Shown here piece after piece: positions 1 through 10,912 of a DNA stretch of 64,000 nt (positions within the stretch are counted from its first letter, which is position 1; every line of letters begins with the position of its first letter). The position numbers and the translations under genes are program-made. A model generated the notes under the pieces. The model was given only the letters and a program-made list of their open reading frames with translations. It was not told the DNA's origin and did not search any database. The stretch lies in assembly GCF_905147365.1 (NCBI RefSeq), contig NC_056420.1, positions 4,846,001 through 4,910,000 on the forward strand. Reading direction: 5' to 3'. The DNA is from Aricia agestis (Eukaryota; Arthropoda; Insecta; Lepidoptera; Lycaenidae).

Positions 1-142
1 AAAAGGGCACGTTGATTCGAAAATGTTTTGCCATCCCTGCTAGTAGGTCCACAATTTGATGAAGACGTGTTAAAATATTTGTTTTAATACCTCTGATATT
101 TTGGTTTGAAACTAAATTTTTACATTTGATTGTTTTTCTTAG

Positions 143-312
143 GATGGAGCCGTCCGCAAGCACACGTATCAGACGATCGGCGCGGTACCGGTGTCGGAGC
201 TCGACATATTCCGCGTGGAGCGACTATGGAAGCACCGCGAGACGCAGGAGCGCTACGTGTACGGACACCACTACCTGCGACCGCACGAGACATTCCACGA
301 GCCCACTAGGAA
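143..312 (+). CDS. ash1: ash1 coding exon (start of the BAH domain seen here)
   Basis: An internal coding exon of the histone methyltransferase ASH1. A pyrimidine-rich acceptor ends in AG at 141-142 and the donor GTGAGT begins at 313. It reads in phase 0 for 56 codons plus two bases. The peptide contains AVPVSELDIFRVERLW and GHHYLRPHETFHEPTRK, which match the start of the C-terminal BAH domain of insect and vertebrate ASH1. ASH1 is a trithorax-group nuclear enzyme that mono- and dimethylates H3K36 and opposes Polycomb silencing; its BAH domain is a chromatin-interaction module. The SET, bromodomain and PHD parts would lie upstream of this window. The exon is more GC-rich than its flanks. Other BAH proteins such as polybromo are less likely, because the following exons match the ASH1 tail. 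Confidence 0.87.
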
Positions 313-418
313 GTGAGTATGCGACTTTACCGGTACGAATACACGCACAAATGAATCTCAACGCGCTCACACACGCAAATACTCATTAACACGCCAAATG
401 GACTCATACGCATTTAGT

Positions 419-532
419 GTTTCCACACAAAACTGCAAATTTGCATCGTATCGCATCGTAATGTCATTTTATTATAAATTTTGTCGCAGATATTTGCGAT
501 GCGACGCGAATTCACAGTTTTGTGTGGGAGCC
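419..532. repeat. Small fold-back MITE in ash1 intron, flanked by a local duplication
   Basis: The ends are inverted copies around CACACAAAACTG (left 425-436, right near 513-524), giving a roughly 114-bp fold-back unit. On both sides (about 336-395 and 539-606) lies a related run containing ACGCACAAATG and CACACACGCAAATAC, so the element sits between two diverged copies of a roughly 60-bp duplication. The rest of this intron (606-730) is rich in CACA/TACAC simple sequence. No coding potential. Confidence 0.55.
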
Positions 533-1007
533 CTTTACCAGCACGAATGAACGCACAAATGCATCTCAATTCTCAACGCACTCACACACGCAAATACGCA
601 ATTACACGTACGCGTATACATATACGTACTCAGGCACGCCCATACGCTCTCACGGACACCCATACGCATGTACACAGGCACGAACGTGTACATACAGAGA
701 GTACACACTTACACGCGTACTCGTAAACACAAAATGCTCTCCGAAATTCAAACTCACTACAAAATACACATTGTACGTGAGGATGGTATAAATTTAGTAA
801 CGTAACGCACCTTTTTACACGCATGCCCAAAAATATTATTAAAATTGTTATTAAACTTGCTAATTTTACGAAATTATGACACTTACCCTAATATAGGGCA
901 GTGTAATAGGATTTAGGGAGTAAGGCCAATTCCGACGGTCTCTGAAAAAGTGGAGTGTAATGACGGCTTATATCTGCTTGAAGTTGCTAACTTGTATTCT
1001 GTTGTAG

Positions 1008-1110
1008 ATTCTTCCACAACGAGGTGATGCGAGTGCCGCTGTACGAGGCGGTGCCGATCGAGCTGGTGATGTCGCAGTGCTGGGTCATGGACCTCAATAC
1101 ATTCTGCAAG
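1008..1110 (+). CDS. ash1: ash1 coding exon (BAH domain, middle)
   Basis: The acceptor TTGTAG ends at 1007 and the donor GTACCT starts at 1111. The first base completes the lysine codon split by the previous intron. The exon then gives 34 codons including FFHNEVMRVPLYEAVPIEL and CWVMDLNTFCK, a very conserved stretch of the ASH1 BAH domain. It ends in phase 0 and joins directly to the GRP motif opening the next exon. The preceding intron is 695 bp. Confidence 0.88.
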
Positions 1111-1143
1111 GTACCTAGTGTTTTGTTTATAGTCTTCATCTAC

Positions 1144-1394
1144 ACTTCTACACTAATATAATAAAGAGGTATAGTTTGACTTTTTATTTGTTCCTACAAA
1201 TAAAAAATCAAACTATACCTCTTATATCTCTAAAACTACTGGACCGATTGCAAAAAAATTAACACCGATAAAAAGCTGAGTGTGTTCCTGAGTGATATAG
1301 GCTACATTTTATGTATTAAATAGTTGGGTTTTTTTTCCTGAAATTATGTCGTTATCAGAATTCCACGCGGGCGAATCCGCGGGCAAAAGCTAGT
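1144..1394 (+). mobile_element. Helitron-like element in ash1 intron
   Basis: It begins near TCTACACTAATATAATAAAG and ends CGCGGGCGAATCCGCGGGC...AAAAGCTAGT. A short GC hairpin just before CTAG is the usual 3' end of small non-autonomous lepidopteran Helitrons. It has no ORF. The same end types recur many times in this window. The middle contains the diverged 'ACTACTGGACCGATT' type sequence common to this family. Confidence 0.72.
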
Positions 1395-1688
1395 TTGTTA
1401 TGTCGTTGAACTCATGAAACGCTAATTAAAATAATTGACAGCCCTCATTTTTCCAAGCTCTAATTTTTTCGCTTTGCTAGATGACAAGGACAACTCTTAA
1501 CTTGAACGCCATGAAGTTTGCCTGAGTAAGCAAGACGAAAAGATACATTTTATCAATAATCGATAATATTAGTAGGAGGAAACTATCAAGGTTTATTTTC
1601 GATGGTCATTGTGCTAACAGTGGCTTCTATCATAAAATGCCCCATCACATGGAAAATGTGATTTACTTACTTATTACTAATATTACAG

Positions 1689-1856
1689 GGTCGTCCTTTG
1701 GGCTCGTCCGAGGCACACGTGTACATCTGCGAGCTGCGCGTGGACCGCTCGGCGCGGCTGTTCACGCGCGTCTCCCGCCCCAAGTACCCCATCTGCACGA
1801 AACCCTACGCCTTCGACACGTTCCCGCAGCGGCTCAAGGTCACCAGGACTTACGCG
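1689..1856 (+). CDS. ash1: ash1 coding exon (BAH domain, end)
   Basis: The acceptor is TTACAG (ends 1688) and the donor is GTACGT (from 1857). Exactly 56 codons in phase 0. It reads GRPLGSSEAHVYICELRVD, then SARLF, then CTKPYAFDTFPQRLK and ends TRTYA. These blocks (YIC-(E/D)-x-R-(V/L)-D, PxCTKPYAFD) are diagnostic of the ASH1 C-terminal BAH domain. The exon is strongly GC-rich at third positions relative to the flanking introns. Confidence 0.9.
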
Positions 1857-2288
1857 GTACGTATTAGTCAGACAGAGATAACCAGATGATGCTGACTCGC
1901 TCACACACGGGAGATGCGCATGCGTACCGCTCGGTGCGGCTGTTCAAGCACGTTTCTTTTTAGTGTTACAGGTTGAACAACCTGCAAAATAACTCTAGAT
2001 AACATAGATACTTCGTTATCTATTATCTTATATAATAATAATAATATAATGTTTGTAATAAAATGACTATGTTATGTACTTGTTTGTCAAGAGACTTTTT
2101 TACGGTACGTTTTTTACGACAAGGATAAAACAATGCATAACTATAATGTCCAGTGTATACCCAGTTCTCTACAATATTGCAATATTTACTCTTCATCTCT
2201 ACAATATTTAGGTAGTTCTTTGTAATATTACAATACTTCATTTCACTTTTACTACATATTTTGCAATAATTACATTAAATATTTACAG

Positions 2289-2408
2289 CCGCATGAGGTG
2301 TTACCGGAGTACCTCAAAGGCAGAGCCGCTAAGAACGCCGCGCCCGCTGACAAGAACAAGACCACACAGGAGACCAAGAAGAAACAGACTCAAGCTGTCG
2401 CCGCCCCT
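2289..2408 (+). CDS. ash1: ash1 coding exon (linker after BAH)
   Basis: The acceptor TTTACAG ends at 2288 and the donor GTAAGT starts at 2409; 40 codons, phase 0 at both ends. It opens PHEVLPEYLKGR, which continues the post-BAH sequence of ASH1, then becomes a low-complexity lysine/alanine/threonine linker. A second possible donor, AAG|GTAATT at 2421, lies 12 bp downstream in the same frame and would add four residues (VSNK). I chose the first because GTAAGT is the stronger consensus. Confidence 0.82.
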
Positions 2409-2609
2409 GTAAGTAACAAGGTAATTAAACTAACAAACTAAAATTATATTTAAGTTTTGTAGCTACTATTACTACTATTAACAATCATTTTCTGCAATAT
2501 ACGAGTAATAATAATATACTTAACGATTTCCGAAAGAAACTGCTTCTAAATATAAGACCGCAAATTTGGAAGTTTTCTTTTAGTACTTAATCTAATCATT
2601 GAAGAAAAT

Positions 2610-4905
2610 AAGAAGCTTCATCAGAGGGTGGTGGTTGTTTAATACTTGTTAAGGATAACATTAAATTCAAAGAACGCAATGACATTGTCAATTATACTGT
2701 AGAGAGGGTGTGTGAGGTTGCATGTGCAGAAATTAATGACTTTTTATTTTAATGCATTTACAGACCGCCAGCAGCTAACTATATACACTTTTTCACTGTA
2801 ATTGAAGATATATTAAGTAACATTTTTATGTGTAACAAATCACTGGTTGTGTGTGGAGACATTAATATCGACATTCTAGTAGAATCTACGCATAGGAACA
2901 ATCTATTATCACTTTTTAAGTCCTTTAATCTAGATTATGTATTTAAAGAGCCAACCAGAATTACTCCACATTTATTTCACCAGAATTACAAGTGGCACAA
3001 TGCTTTGAGGAGTAATTCACAAATATACCCATAAAAATAACTGAAGGTCTTCAGGGTTCATCTAAACAGGCACTAGAATTATTGGAAAGTAATGTTAATA
3101 TTCATGTGCCAGAAAATTTTCAATTTACACCAGTTAATCAAGCGGATATTAAAAAAGCTTTTAAAACACTGAAATTGAAAAGTACTGAAGATTTATGGGG
3201 CATTTCCGTCAAGGTATTGCAGCCGGTTATTGATGTTATCGCGCCTATATTAGCAGTGGCATTTAGCGATAGTATTTTAAAAGGGCACTTCCCTGATTTA
3301 TTTAAAATTAGTAAAACTATTCCGCTTTTTAAAAATGGTTGTAGAGAAGACCCTTCAAATGACAGGCCGGTATCAATACTACCCTCACTAAGCAAGATTT
3401 TTGAAAAAAATATGCTTGACCAGTTATTAGCACATTTTTCTAAATTCAAAATTATTCATAACCAGCAATTTGGCTTCTCAAAAGGGAGATCAACAACTCA
3501 CGCTGCATTCAAGCTAATATCATTGATATTGGAGGCTTGGGAGGGCTCACAGGATGCCATTGGAGTATTTTGTGATCTCTCCAAAGCCTTTGATTGCGTG
3601 GATCATCAAACACTACTCAAGAAACTTAGTTATTATGGAATACGTGGCCAAGCATTAGATATGATAAAATCTTATTTGTCTAATAGGAAACAATGTGTAG
3701 GCATTGGACATGCTATTTCGTCAGGGTAATTCGTTCAGATCGGTGTGCCTCAGGGCTCTATACTAGGTCCTTTTTTGTTTTTAGTTTATATTAATGATCT
3801 TCCATATTATGTACTTGACGAATGTGATGACATTGTATTGTTTGCAGATGATACCTCACTGATTTTTAAAGTAGATCGGAAAAATAGTCAGCTTCTGCAT
3901 GTTAACAACACACTAAAAAAATGGCTAAGTGGTTTAAAGCAAACAATCTTGCTCTTAATGCGAAAAAAACGAACTGTGTTAGATTCTCTGTACCTAATGT
4001 TAAAACAATCGAATCCGAAATCATAATAGAGAGCGAAAAAAATAATTTGACTAACTCAATTTCTTTTTTAGGCATTCGATTGGACTCGAAATTACAATGG
4101 AATAGTCACATTGAACACCTTTCGTCTAAACTTAGTGCTGCTGCTTATGCTGTAAGGAGAATACGCCAACTAAATTCTATATCGATAGATACAGCAAGGC
4201 TTGTTTACTTTGCGTATTTTCACAGTTTAATGTCTTATGGGCTTTTATTATGGCGATCAGCAGCCGACTTGGACAGTATTTTTATTTTGCAAAAACGTGC
4301 AGTACGTGCTATATATCAAATGAAATGTCGAGATTCACTTACAGAAAAATTTAAAGAAATTAAAATTATCACTTTGCCCTCATTATATATATACGAAATA
4401 ATTATGTACACTCGAAAGAATATAGACCTTTTTAAACAAAAATGTGATTATCATAATAGAAACACTAGAAATAAAAATAAACTGCATGTTCCTAAATTTC
4501 GCTTAACTAAAACAAATAAGTCTTTTATGGGCAACTGTATCAGATTTTATAATAAAATACCCCATGTTTGTTTGCCAGAAACAAAATTAAAAAAAAAATT
4601 AAAAAGAGTGCTAGTCGGAAAAGCATATTACAAGGTTGATAATTACTTAAATGATAAGGATATTAATTGGGTGTAAATCTGTATCATATTTCCCTGAATT
4701 CTGCTCATTGCTCCTCATACATTGGTGATTTTATATAAATTATGTTAATGTTTTAATTTTTTAATATATTATTAATTATGTTGCCCTGATATTATGGTTA
4801 ATGTAATTGTACTTTAAATCTAAATTGTAATTATGTTTGACGTCAAAAAGTGTTTTTGTAAACCTATTTTGAATAAATTATTTTGAAGTTTGAAGTTCTG
4901 AATAG
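2610..4905 (+). mobile_element. Degenerate Jockey/CR1-like LINE in last ash1 intron
   Basis: A 5'-truncated non-LTR retrotransposon in sense with ash1. About 2610-3034 holds the end of the apurinic endonuclease, including VVCGDINIDI at 2846-2875, and then breaks off where the conserved endonuclease C-terminus should continue. From 3082 a reverse transcriptase reads FKNGCREDPSNDRPVSILPS, QFGFSKGRST, FCDLSKAFDCVDH, GVPQGSILGPFLF and the catalytic FADD (3841-3852). It is inactive: the endonuclease part is in another frame, there is an in-frame TAA at 3727-3729, and a one-base slip in an A-run near 3913-3920 shifts the C-terminal part into the frame ending at 4676. The tail has AATAAA near 4871 and a repeated TTTGAAG, a typical short-repeat LINE 3' end. 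Confidence 0.9.
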
Positions 4906-4970
4906 TTTTAATTTTTTGTTCGAATAAAGTGTTTACTTTTATTAGACATCTACACAAAAAGCCATGACTG

Positions 4971-5153
4971 TGTGGCGATACCCACAATTAGCGTCACATT
5001 CCTGCATCGCGCTATTTAAGTTTTCTAAGTGCTTCGGTATTCGGGCCTGACCGAGTATCACACCTCGCTCGAATCGAAGGCTCGGTGGTCGGAAGATCTC
5101 TTCCGACATCTTCGAGCGATCTTTCTTTGCGGCCTTCACGCATATATCCCACA
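4971..5153 (+). mobile_element. Solo LTR of a TRIM-type element in ash1 intron
   Basis: A 183-bp unit starting TGTGGCGATA and ending ATATCCCACA, with the TG...CA ends of an LTR. It is flanked by a perfect 4-bp target duplication ACTG (4967-4970 and 5154-5157). It matches the two 175-bp LTRs at 9948 and 10499 in the shared blocks CATTCCTGCATCGCGCTAT, GGCCTGACCGAG and ACCTCGCTCG. No internal region remains, as after LTR-LTR recombination. It ends only 45 bp before the last ash1 coding exon. Confidence 0.87.
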
Positions 5154-5198
5154 ACTGTATACTTTAAAGGTGTCTAAATCATTAATATCAATTTCCAG

Positions 5199-5348
5199 CT
5201 AACCGGCGCAGCGCGACGCGAGCAGCAAAAGGAGCGCGTGAACGGCATCGCGCGACGGCTGCTCGCTCGCAGCGGGGGGCGGGCGCTCGACGCCTCCTAC
5301 CTGCTCGCCCCGCCCGACCGCCGCCGCCGCCGCGCCCCGCCCTCCTGA
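5199..5348 (+). CDS. ash1: ash1 last coding exon and stop
   Basis: The acceptor TTTCCAG ends at 5198. The exon gives 49 codons in phase 0 and a TGA stop at 5346-5348. The peptide contains RREQQKERVNGIARRLL and then ALDASYLL, followed by an arginine run and PPS. The spacing and pattern match the extreme C-terminal helical tail of vertebrate ASH1L (RxxxQRERLNxIL...DVTYLLE), which fixes the gene identity. The very GC-rich CGC/CCG codon run is unusual for the window. In total the five exons here encode 236 residues. Only the C-terminus of a much larger protein is present. Confidence 0.84.
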   Translation, partial: LTGAARREQQKERVNGIARRLLARSGGRALDASYLLAPPDRRRRRAPPS

Positions 5349-8300
5349 CGTGCCTGCCTCGCCTGCCCGCACGCCTGCGCCGGACACTAGTGCGGTGTGT
5401 GCGCAACACAGTGATGACGTCACTGTAGCGAATACCAGCACTAACAGGACAATCAGTTTTGCGAAAACTAACATCACAGTTTTTATAGTGCCCTGGTGTG
5501 TATGTGCACATAAATATTTAACTGGTGATGTAATAACGTCACTGTTGCGGGCGCGGTTTCGCTAAAACCGAACAGTCGTTTTTAAAGGTGCCCAAGTGTG
5601 TACGCAATACACAAGACTACTCAAACGGTGCGACCTTAACAGATGTGACTGCAGGTGCAACTCCTACGCTCATAAACTGAGTGGATCCACTCTATACCGA
5701 TGTGCTTATTGTAAAATATTCGTCTAATTGTTGTCTAAGTGTGGTAAGGTCTAGTACTGTACAAGTAATTCCAAATTTGCACGAGACTGTTTAGTCTGTT
5801 TTTTCTGTGTAATACATCATAATCATTCATATTAAGACACCTTAAATGCAACTTGTATGTAGAAAATAGTGCTAATAGTGCTGGTACACTTAGTTTTCTG
5901 TCAGTCATTCTGTAAAATCAATTATTCACATAGACGATGATAAATAATAACATTTTAAAACTTTAATATGATAGCTGGCTTATGATTTTAATGTTGCTAG
6001 AATTGGTATCTCCGCCTTATTTATTGTACTGATTCTATAAAAAATCTGCTTATTTATAAGTGTTGTAAATATTTCGTTATAAGATAGATACATAATATTA
6101 TTTATCGTCTATTGATAAAATGCTAATTAATAAAATGACACAGCAAACGTAATTCTCATAATTAAAGTTTATTCAATTTGCAGTATGGTTTTGGTACACG
6201 CACGAAGTCTGCGTGCGAGTTAGAAAAGAAACTGGGGATTAGAGTGTTAATGCAAATCGAATATTTTATTTACGAGAAATACTCCTTTGTTACAAATTCG
6301 TGTAACTCTCTTCTCTCTTAAAGATCTTTTTCATTATATGAGGGTTAGTGTAGGTTTGCAAATAAACGTACCTATGTATGAAATAGTATTATTCAGGAAT
6401 CGCTTACGTATTGTATTAGAAAGTTGATTAATATTTTTATCATACTTGTAACTAAACAGCAGAGATAGTATTATTACATTATATCAGTTAACGATATCAT
6501 TTGTATTAAAGTAAGATTTTTGACTTCTTTAGTTTGTAGGACTACTTTAAATGCTTTTTAAGTGTAAGATAGTTTTTAAGTGCTACGTTTAAGAAGTAAT
6601 ACATTCCCTGGCGTATGGAGATGTAAGACAATAACTGGCCTCGGAGCCGAGCGCAGATCGTATGAATCTCCAACTGTATATATGATAGCGTCATTGTTAC
6701 TAATATATTTTTGGATGTTAAGGTTAATCGCGTAATTTTAAAATATCAAGTGTTTTAACGTTAGTTCGGTACAATGACTAAGTTATTTATTGAAGTAGCA
6801 TAATTCATCGCCCCGCTAAAATCTTTTTGTTTACGCTCCGGCAATCTCAAGAGTATAGTTGTAGGTGTCTCCGTTGTAAGGCCGCCCGTAAGCGGCGATA
6901 TATTTTCTAGTTATAAATATATTTTTATAGGCTATTATTGTTATTTATTATTGTGCTGAAAGGCATTAGGGTAATGAAATTAATTTGGAGGCTGATTTTT
7001 TAGATGTATTGATTTTTATCTGTAGCGACACTATGTTTTACGTTTATTTTGATTTTTAAATAATTTTCCGTTTATACACAATATTATGAATTTTTTCGGC
7101 CATTTTTAATTCCCTGTGCGAGTGTAAATATTAATATGTCTAAAAAATCAATCTAACGACCAGTGGTGCGAATGTTGAGCGTTGAAAGTTTTTATAATGG
7201 TTAGTAGCGGAGATGTTTGAGGTTTGTTAATATAGTGTTTGTATTACTTATTAGATTTAAATTACCTTCCAGTAGGGTAGATTTAAATATTACTTTAAAA
7301 TTCTGGTCATTTATACCCGAGAGTGACTGCACTCCGTCATGCCTTACACATACTAAAATCTCTCTATTTTTTTTACACATTTAGTTTGATAAGTTGTATA
7401 TAGGATGTGGTCGAGCGATTTTATTTGTACACGAATGAAATACTTGTGTGTTCGTTTGCCCCTCTTCGTTGCTTCGCTGATGTGATTCTACTGAACAAAT
7501 TGTTTTTGTTTCTTATTTATTTGTAAATTACCGTTAGCTCTTTTGATATTTTGGTAGTGATTTGTAAGTTTGTCGATCGTGGTTCGGTATTATTTAAGCT
7601 TTCCGGAGTGATATGTTGATCCCAATACCTAGTACAAAACTCCACCGATTTTTCCTCTCATGTCTATGCTTGTAAACGAGTACATAATATAGTAGACATC
7701 CTAGACAATTCATAGATAATATTGTTTGTTACTGTAAAGTATTATACAGATATAGTAGGATACACTAAATCATTTTGTATGCACAAAGAGCACCGCGAGC
7801 CTAATAAACACATAATATACAAATTCCAACGTACTTAAACATTTCTAGATGTCAATAGTTATAGTTATAGATACAGATTTGCTTTTCTAGTGTGGTAACT
7901 GTTAGTGTTTCTGCCCGGATGCTAAATCAAGTTTTGGGATCAAAATTTTCTTAACATATTTGGTAAAATATAAAAAAATTCGTCATGTCCACTTGAACAT
8001 TATTATATAAATATCTTCGATGTATGAACAATAGCAGTAACAAAACGCATTTAATATTGTCTAAGGTCTCGTTCACATGACTCTTAGCTTATCTGCACTA
8101 ATGTGAACGGAGCCTATCCAATAATATTCAAGTGGGCACGTAGTATGGTTTAACGCATCTGTTATAATATCGCGCAGCTTTACAATTTGTATGTAGGATT
8201 TTGTTTAACATGCCATTTGTTGTAAACTCATGTTTTAATATTAAATTACAATCAAAATCTATCAGTATTTTATTTGCATTCCACAAGTTACTTTGAATAA

Positions 8301-8509
8301 GTGTTAATGAAACGAATTATGATAATTAATATTTGATAAGTCTTAAATCTTAGGGTCAGCGCTGACCTTTATGCAGCAACGTCGGTAAGTGATTACGGCG
8401 GCGGGGCCGTGTGAAAAGGGCCCATAGAAATGTATGCAGCAGCGCCGCCGCGGCGTGTGTGTAAACAGCCGTAGTGGCGAATGTTCGTCTATGATGATCG
8501 TCAGTTATT
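5349..8509 (+). other. Presumed ash1 3' UTR and downstream flank
   Basis: A long AT-rich stretch without ORFs or clear transposon ends. AATAAA polyadenylation signals lie at 6129-6134, 6361-6366 and 7803-7808, the last followed by AT-rich sequence. ATTTA and TTATTTAT motifs are frequent. Which signal is used cannot be told from sequence. A GC-rich patch at 8380-8470 (GGCGGCGGGGCC, GCAGCGCCGCCGCGG) contrasts with its surroundings and looks like another small inverted-repeat element. Confidence 0.5.
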
Positions 8510-8551
8510 ACCATAAAGTTAATATACCTAGAGGTATATTAACTTTATGGT
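8510..8551. repeat. 42-bp palindrome
   Basis: Arms of 20 bp (ACCATAAAGTTAATATACCT and its complement) around a 2-bp centre. It abuts the 104-bp tandem repeat. A single arm, ACCATAAAGTTGATATACCT, recurs at about 30011-30030, so this is the end of a dispersed element and not a unique site. Confidence 0.8.
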
Positions 8552-8851
8552 TATTATCGACATAGATTGTGCATTCTGACCACTTGGCAGTCAAAACTTT
8601 GGTACCTTTGTCCAACATAATGTGTTGGATCTTTGAGCCAAGTATAATAATAAGTTATTATCGACATAGATTGTGCATTCTGACCACATGGCAGTCAAAA
8701 CTTGGGTACCTTTGCCCAACATAATGTGTTGGATCTTTGAGCCAAGTATAATAATAAGTTATTATCGACATAGATTGTGCATTCTGACCACATGACAATC
8801 AAAACTTGGGTACCTTTGTCCAACATAATGTGTTGGATCTTTGAGCCAAGT
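8551..8851. repeat. Three-copy 104-bp tandem repeat
   Basis: Units start at 8551, 8655 and 8759, each opening TTATTATCGACATAGATTGT. They contain TGTGTTGGATCTTTGAGCC and (in the first two) end AAGTATAATAATAAG. The first two are 104 bp each; the third is cut at about 8851. Copies differ by only a few bases. No coding potential. Confidence 0.93.
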
Positions 8852-9641
8852 TACGTAGTAAGCCTTCCTATTAGGTAATCTGAGGCTCTAGTAAAATGCT
8901 GTAACGAGCGCAACACATGGCGTGCCCTCTCACTCGCACATTCCGGGAATTTCGGAAAGCTCAAGCGTGCTCCAACAGGCGACGCGTCCCAAACGCGTCC
9001 GAGACGCACCCGTCAGATTCCCGCGCGCTACCGACTCGACTAGTTCGTAGTCCGTAATTAAGATTTAAGAGTGATTATTTTTTATGTGTTGAATACAATA
9101 AAAGGTGTAATTTAGATTGTTTTACTAATAATATATCACACCCCCGGCCAACGCATTAAAATGCTGAATTAATATCATGTCATCTCTTTCCTCCCTTACA
9201 AACATAAATACGAAAGAGAAGGCAATCTGTTAGCAATAATAAGAAACTGGTGGGCCTCTCAAGTAATCATCATGACGAAGGCACCGAGTAATATCGCTTT
9301 TTCCGGTTTTCCTCGTTCGGGGCGAAAATTGCACACCTCCGGCGAAAACCCAACTGAAACCAGCTGGCTAGTGGCTACCGTAGAGACAGCAAAATAATTG
9401 TCGTGTTAATTGTTGGTATGCACGTCTAGGACGTCGATTTGAGAGTTTTGATGAAAAGATTTATTTTTAATTAATGGACATCTTGGGGAAGACCGGCATC
9501 TTTATTTGAAGTTGGCTTTGAGCTGCCCCTATTTCTTTTGTAATGACTCTAGAAAGACGGTGTTCACAGTAGATGACAAAGTAATATTTTATAAACCTAA
9601 TACAGACGTTAGAGAACATATTATTTACTTATAAAGTTATG
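8852..9641. other. Unassigned spacer
   Basis: No gene recognised. It holds a GC-richer stretch at 8930-9050 (GACGCGTCCCAAACGCGTCC, an inverted pair of ACGCGT), an AATAAA at 9097-9102, and a patch at 9290-9380 (CGTTCGGGGCGAAAATTGC) of unknown origin. Confidence 0.4.
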
Positions 9642-9947
9642 AGCCCAAACAGGGCCCGATCTAAGGGGGGGGCGAGCCGGGCATTGGCCCAGAGCGGCAA
9701 AAATGAGGGGCGGCGAAATTGACTTATTCGTATCTTCCAACCTAGCTATCCACCACTTAAGTTTGAGAATTTTACCAGCTAACCTACCTTAAGTTTGCAA
9801 GTGGAAATATTTGAGTATTTTACTTAAATATTCCTCCCATTTTCCCCCAACAAATATGTTTCCTGTCGTGGGCGTACCGAGGGGGGGGGGGGGGCAAGGG
9901 GGGGCAGCCCCTCCCCTGGATCATGTTGACGTCCCTACTAAGTATAG

Positions 9948-10122
9948 TGTGGCGGTATGCACAATTCGCCTAACATTCCTGCATCGCGCTATCGAAGTTT
10001 TCTGAGCGCGTCGGTATATATACGACAGCTGAAATGTATCACGAGGGCTTAGGCCTGACCGAGCATACCACCTCGCTCGGTCGGAAGATCTTCCTCTTTG
10101 GCAACCACGCTCATATCCCACA
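9948..10122 (+). repeat. TRIM 5' LTR
   Basis: 175 bp, TG...CA. It differs from the 3' LTR at only two positions that I can see (T/C at the 11th base and T/G eleven bases from the end), which implies a recent insertion. Confidence 0.92.
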
Positions 10123-10498
10123 TTGGTGACCCTCGACAGAACACGCCTCCTTCATCATCATCACTCCCCGCCCCTCCGCACCGCGCCAGCCAGCATCGCC
10201 TCATCGGGGTACCTCGTCCACTAGCCGCAATGTACCGCGGCCTGGGCGACTCCGTATCAGCATCATCTGGCTTTCTCACTACACCGACCGGTCAGCAAGC
10301 AGAGCACATCTCTCCTGGTCAGCACGTAGCATCGGCCCCGCACGGCAGCTTATCCGACTCACTGGATCCCGTGCAGCAGCTTACAGTTCCGACTCACTGG
10401 GACTCACTGTATCAGTTCCGACTCACTGGAACTCACTGGCACTGGCGACTCAAGCGACAAGACTTCAAGATTCGACCTTCGGTCTTCGGGGGGAGTGA

Positions 10499-10673
10499 TG
10501 TGGCGGTACGCACAATTCGCCTAACATTCCTGCATCGCGCTATCGAAGTTTTCTGAGCGCGTCGGTATATATACGACAGCTGAAATGTATCACGAGGGCT
10601 TAGGCCTGACCGAGCATACCACCTCGCTCGGTCGGAAGATCTTCCTCTTTGGCAACCACGCGCATATCCCACA
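10499..10673 (+). repeat. TRIM 3' LTR
   Basis: 175 bp, nearly identical to the 5' LTR and preceded by the purine tract GGGGGGAGTGA. It contains GGTATATATACGACAG, a TATA-like stretch. Confidence 0.92.
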
Positions 10674-10804
10674 ATAGTATTATCTAGTACTTTTGTCTAT
10701 AAAAATTAAGAACGAATTTTTGCCATTTGTTTGCAATACAATATTGTTACAACTAAAAATTATAATTTTTTTATTCTTTATAAACACCTAGCTTATGAAA
10801 AATC

Positions 10805-10912
10805 TGATTTGCCCCCCCCCCCTGGCCCAGAACCTGGGTGATTTGCCCCCCCCCTCTGGCACCAGAACCTGGGTTATTTCCCCCCCCCCCCCCCCCGGCC
10901 CAGAACCTGGGT
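10805..10912. repeat. Tandem poly-C repeat at hAT end
   Basis: Three tandem units of a C-run followed by CTGGC(A)CCAGAACCTGGGT. The C-runs vary in length (about 8 to 17). It forms the right subterminal part of the inner hAT-like element. Confidence 0.85.

Larger units (their letters stand above)
9948..10673 (+). mobile_element. Full-length TRIM (miniature LTR retrotransposon)
   Basis: Two 175-bp direct repeats (9948-10122 and 10499-10673) start TGTGGCGGTA and end ATATCCCACA. They enclose a 376-bp interior and are flanked by the 4-bp duplication ATAG (9944-9947, 10674-10677). The interior begins TTGGTGACCCTCGAC, placed as a primer binding site would be, and ends CTTCGGGGGGAGTGA, a polypurine tract directly before the 3' LTR. 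No gag or pol is encoded; the 152-codon frame across it shows no known domain. Such an element depends on proteins made elsewhere. Confidence 0.9.

Noticed and set aside
5188..5511. Minus-strand frames of 92 and 107 codons
   Set aside because: Shadows of the GC-rich last ash1 exon on the opposite strand.
8930..9130. Promoter or LTR in the GC-richer patch with AATAAA
   Set aside because: No paired repeat, TATA/initiator pair or exon could be tied to it.
10098..10556. 152-codon open frame
   Set aside because: It spans the TRIM LTR and interior, has no known domain, starts inside the LTR and ends in the 3' LTR.
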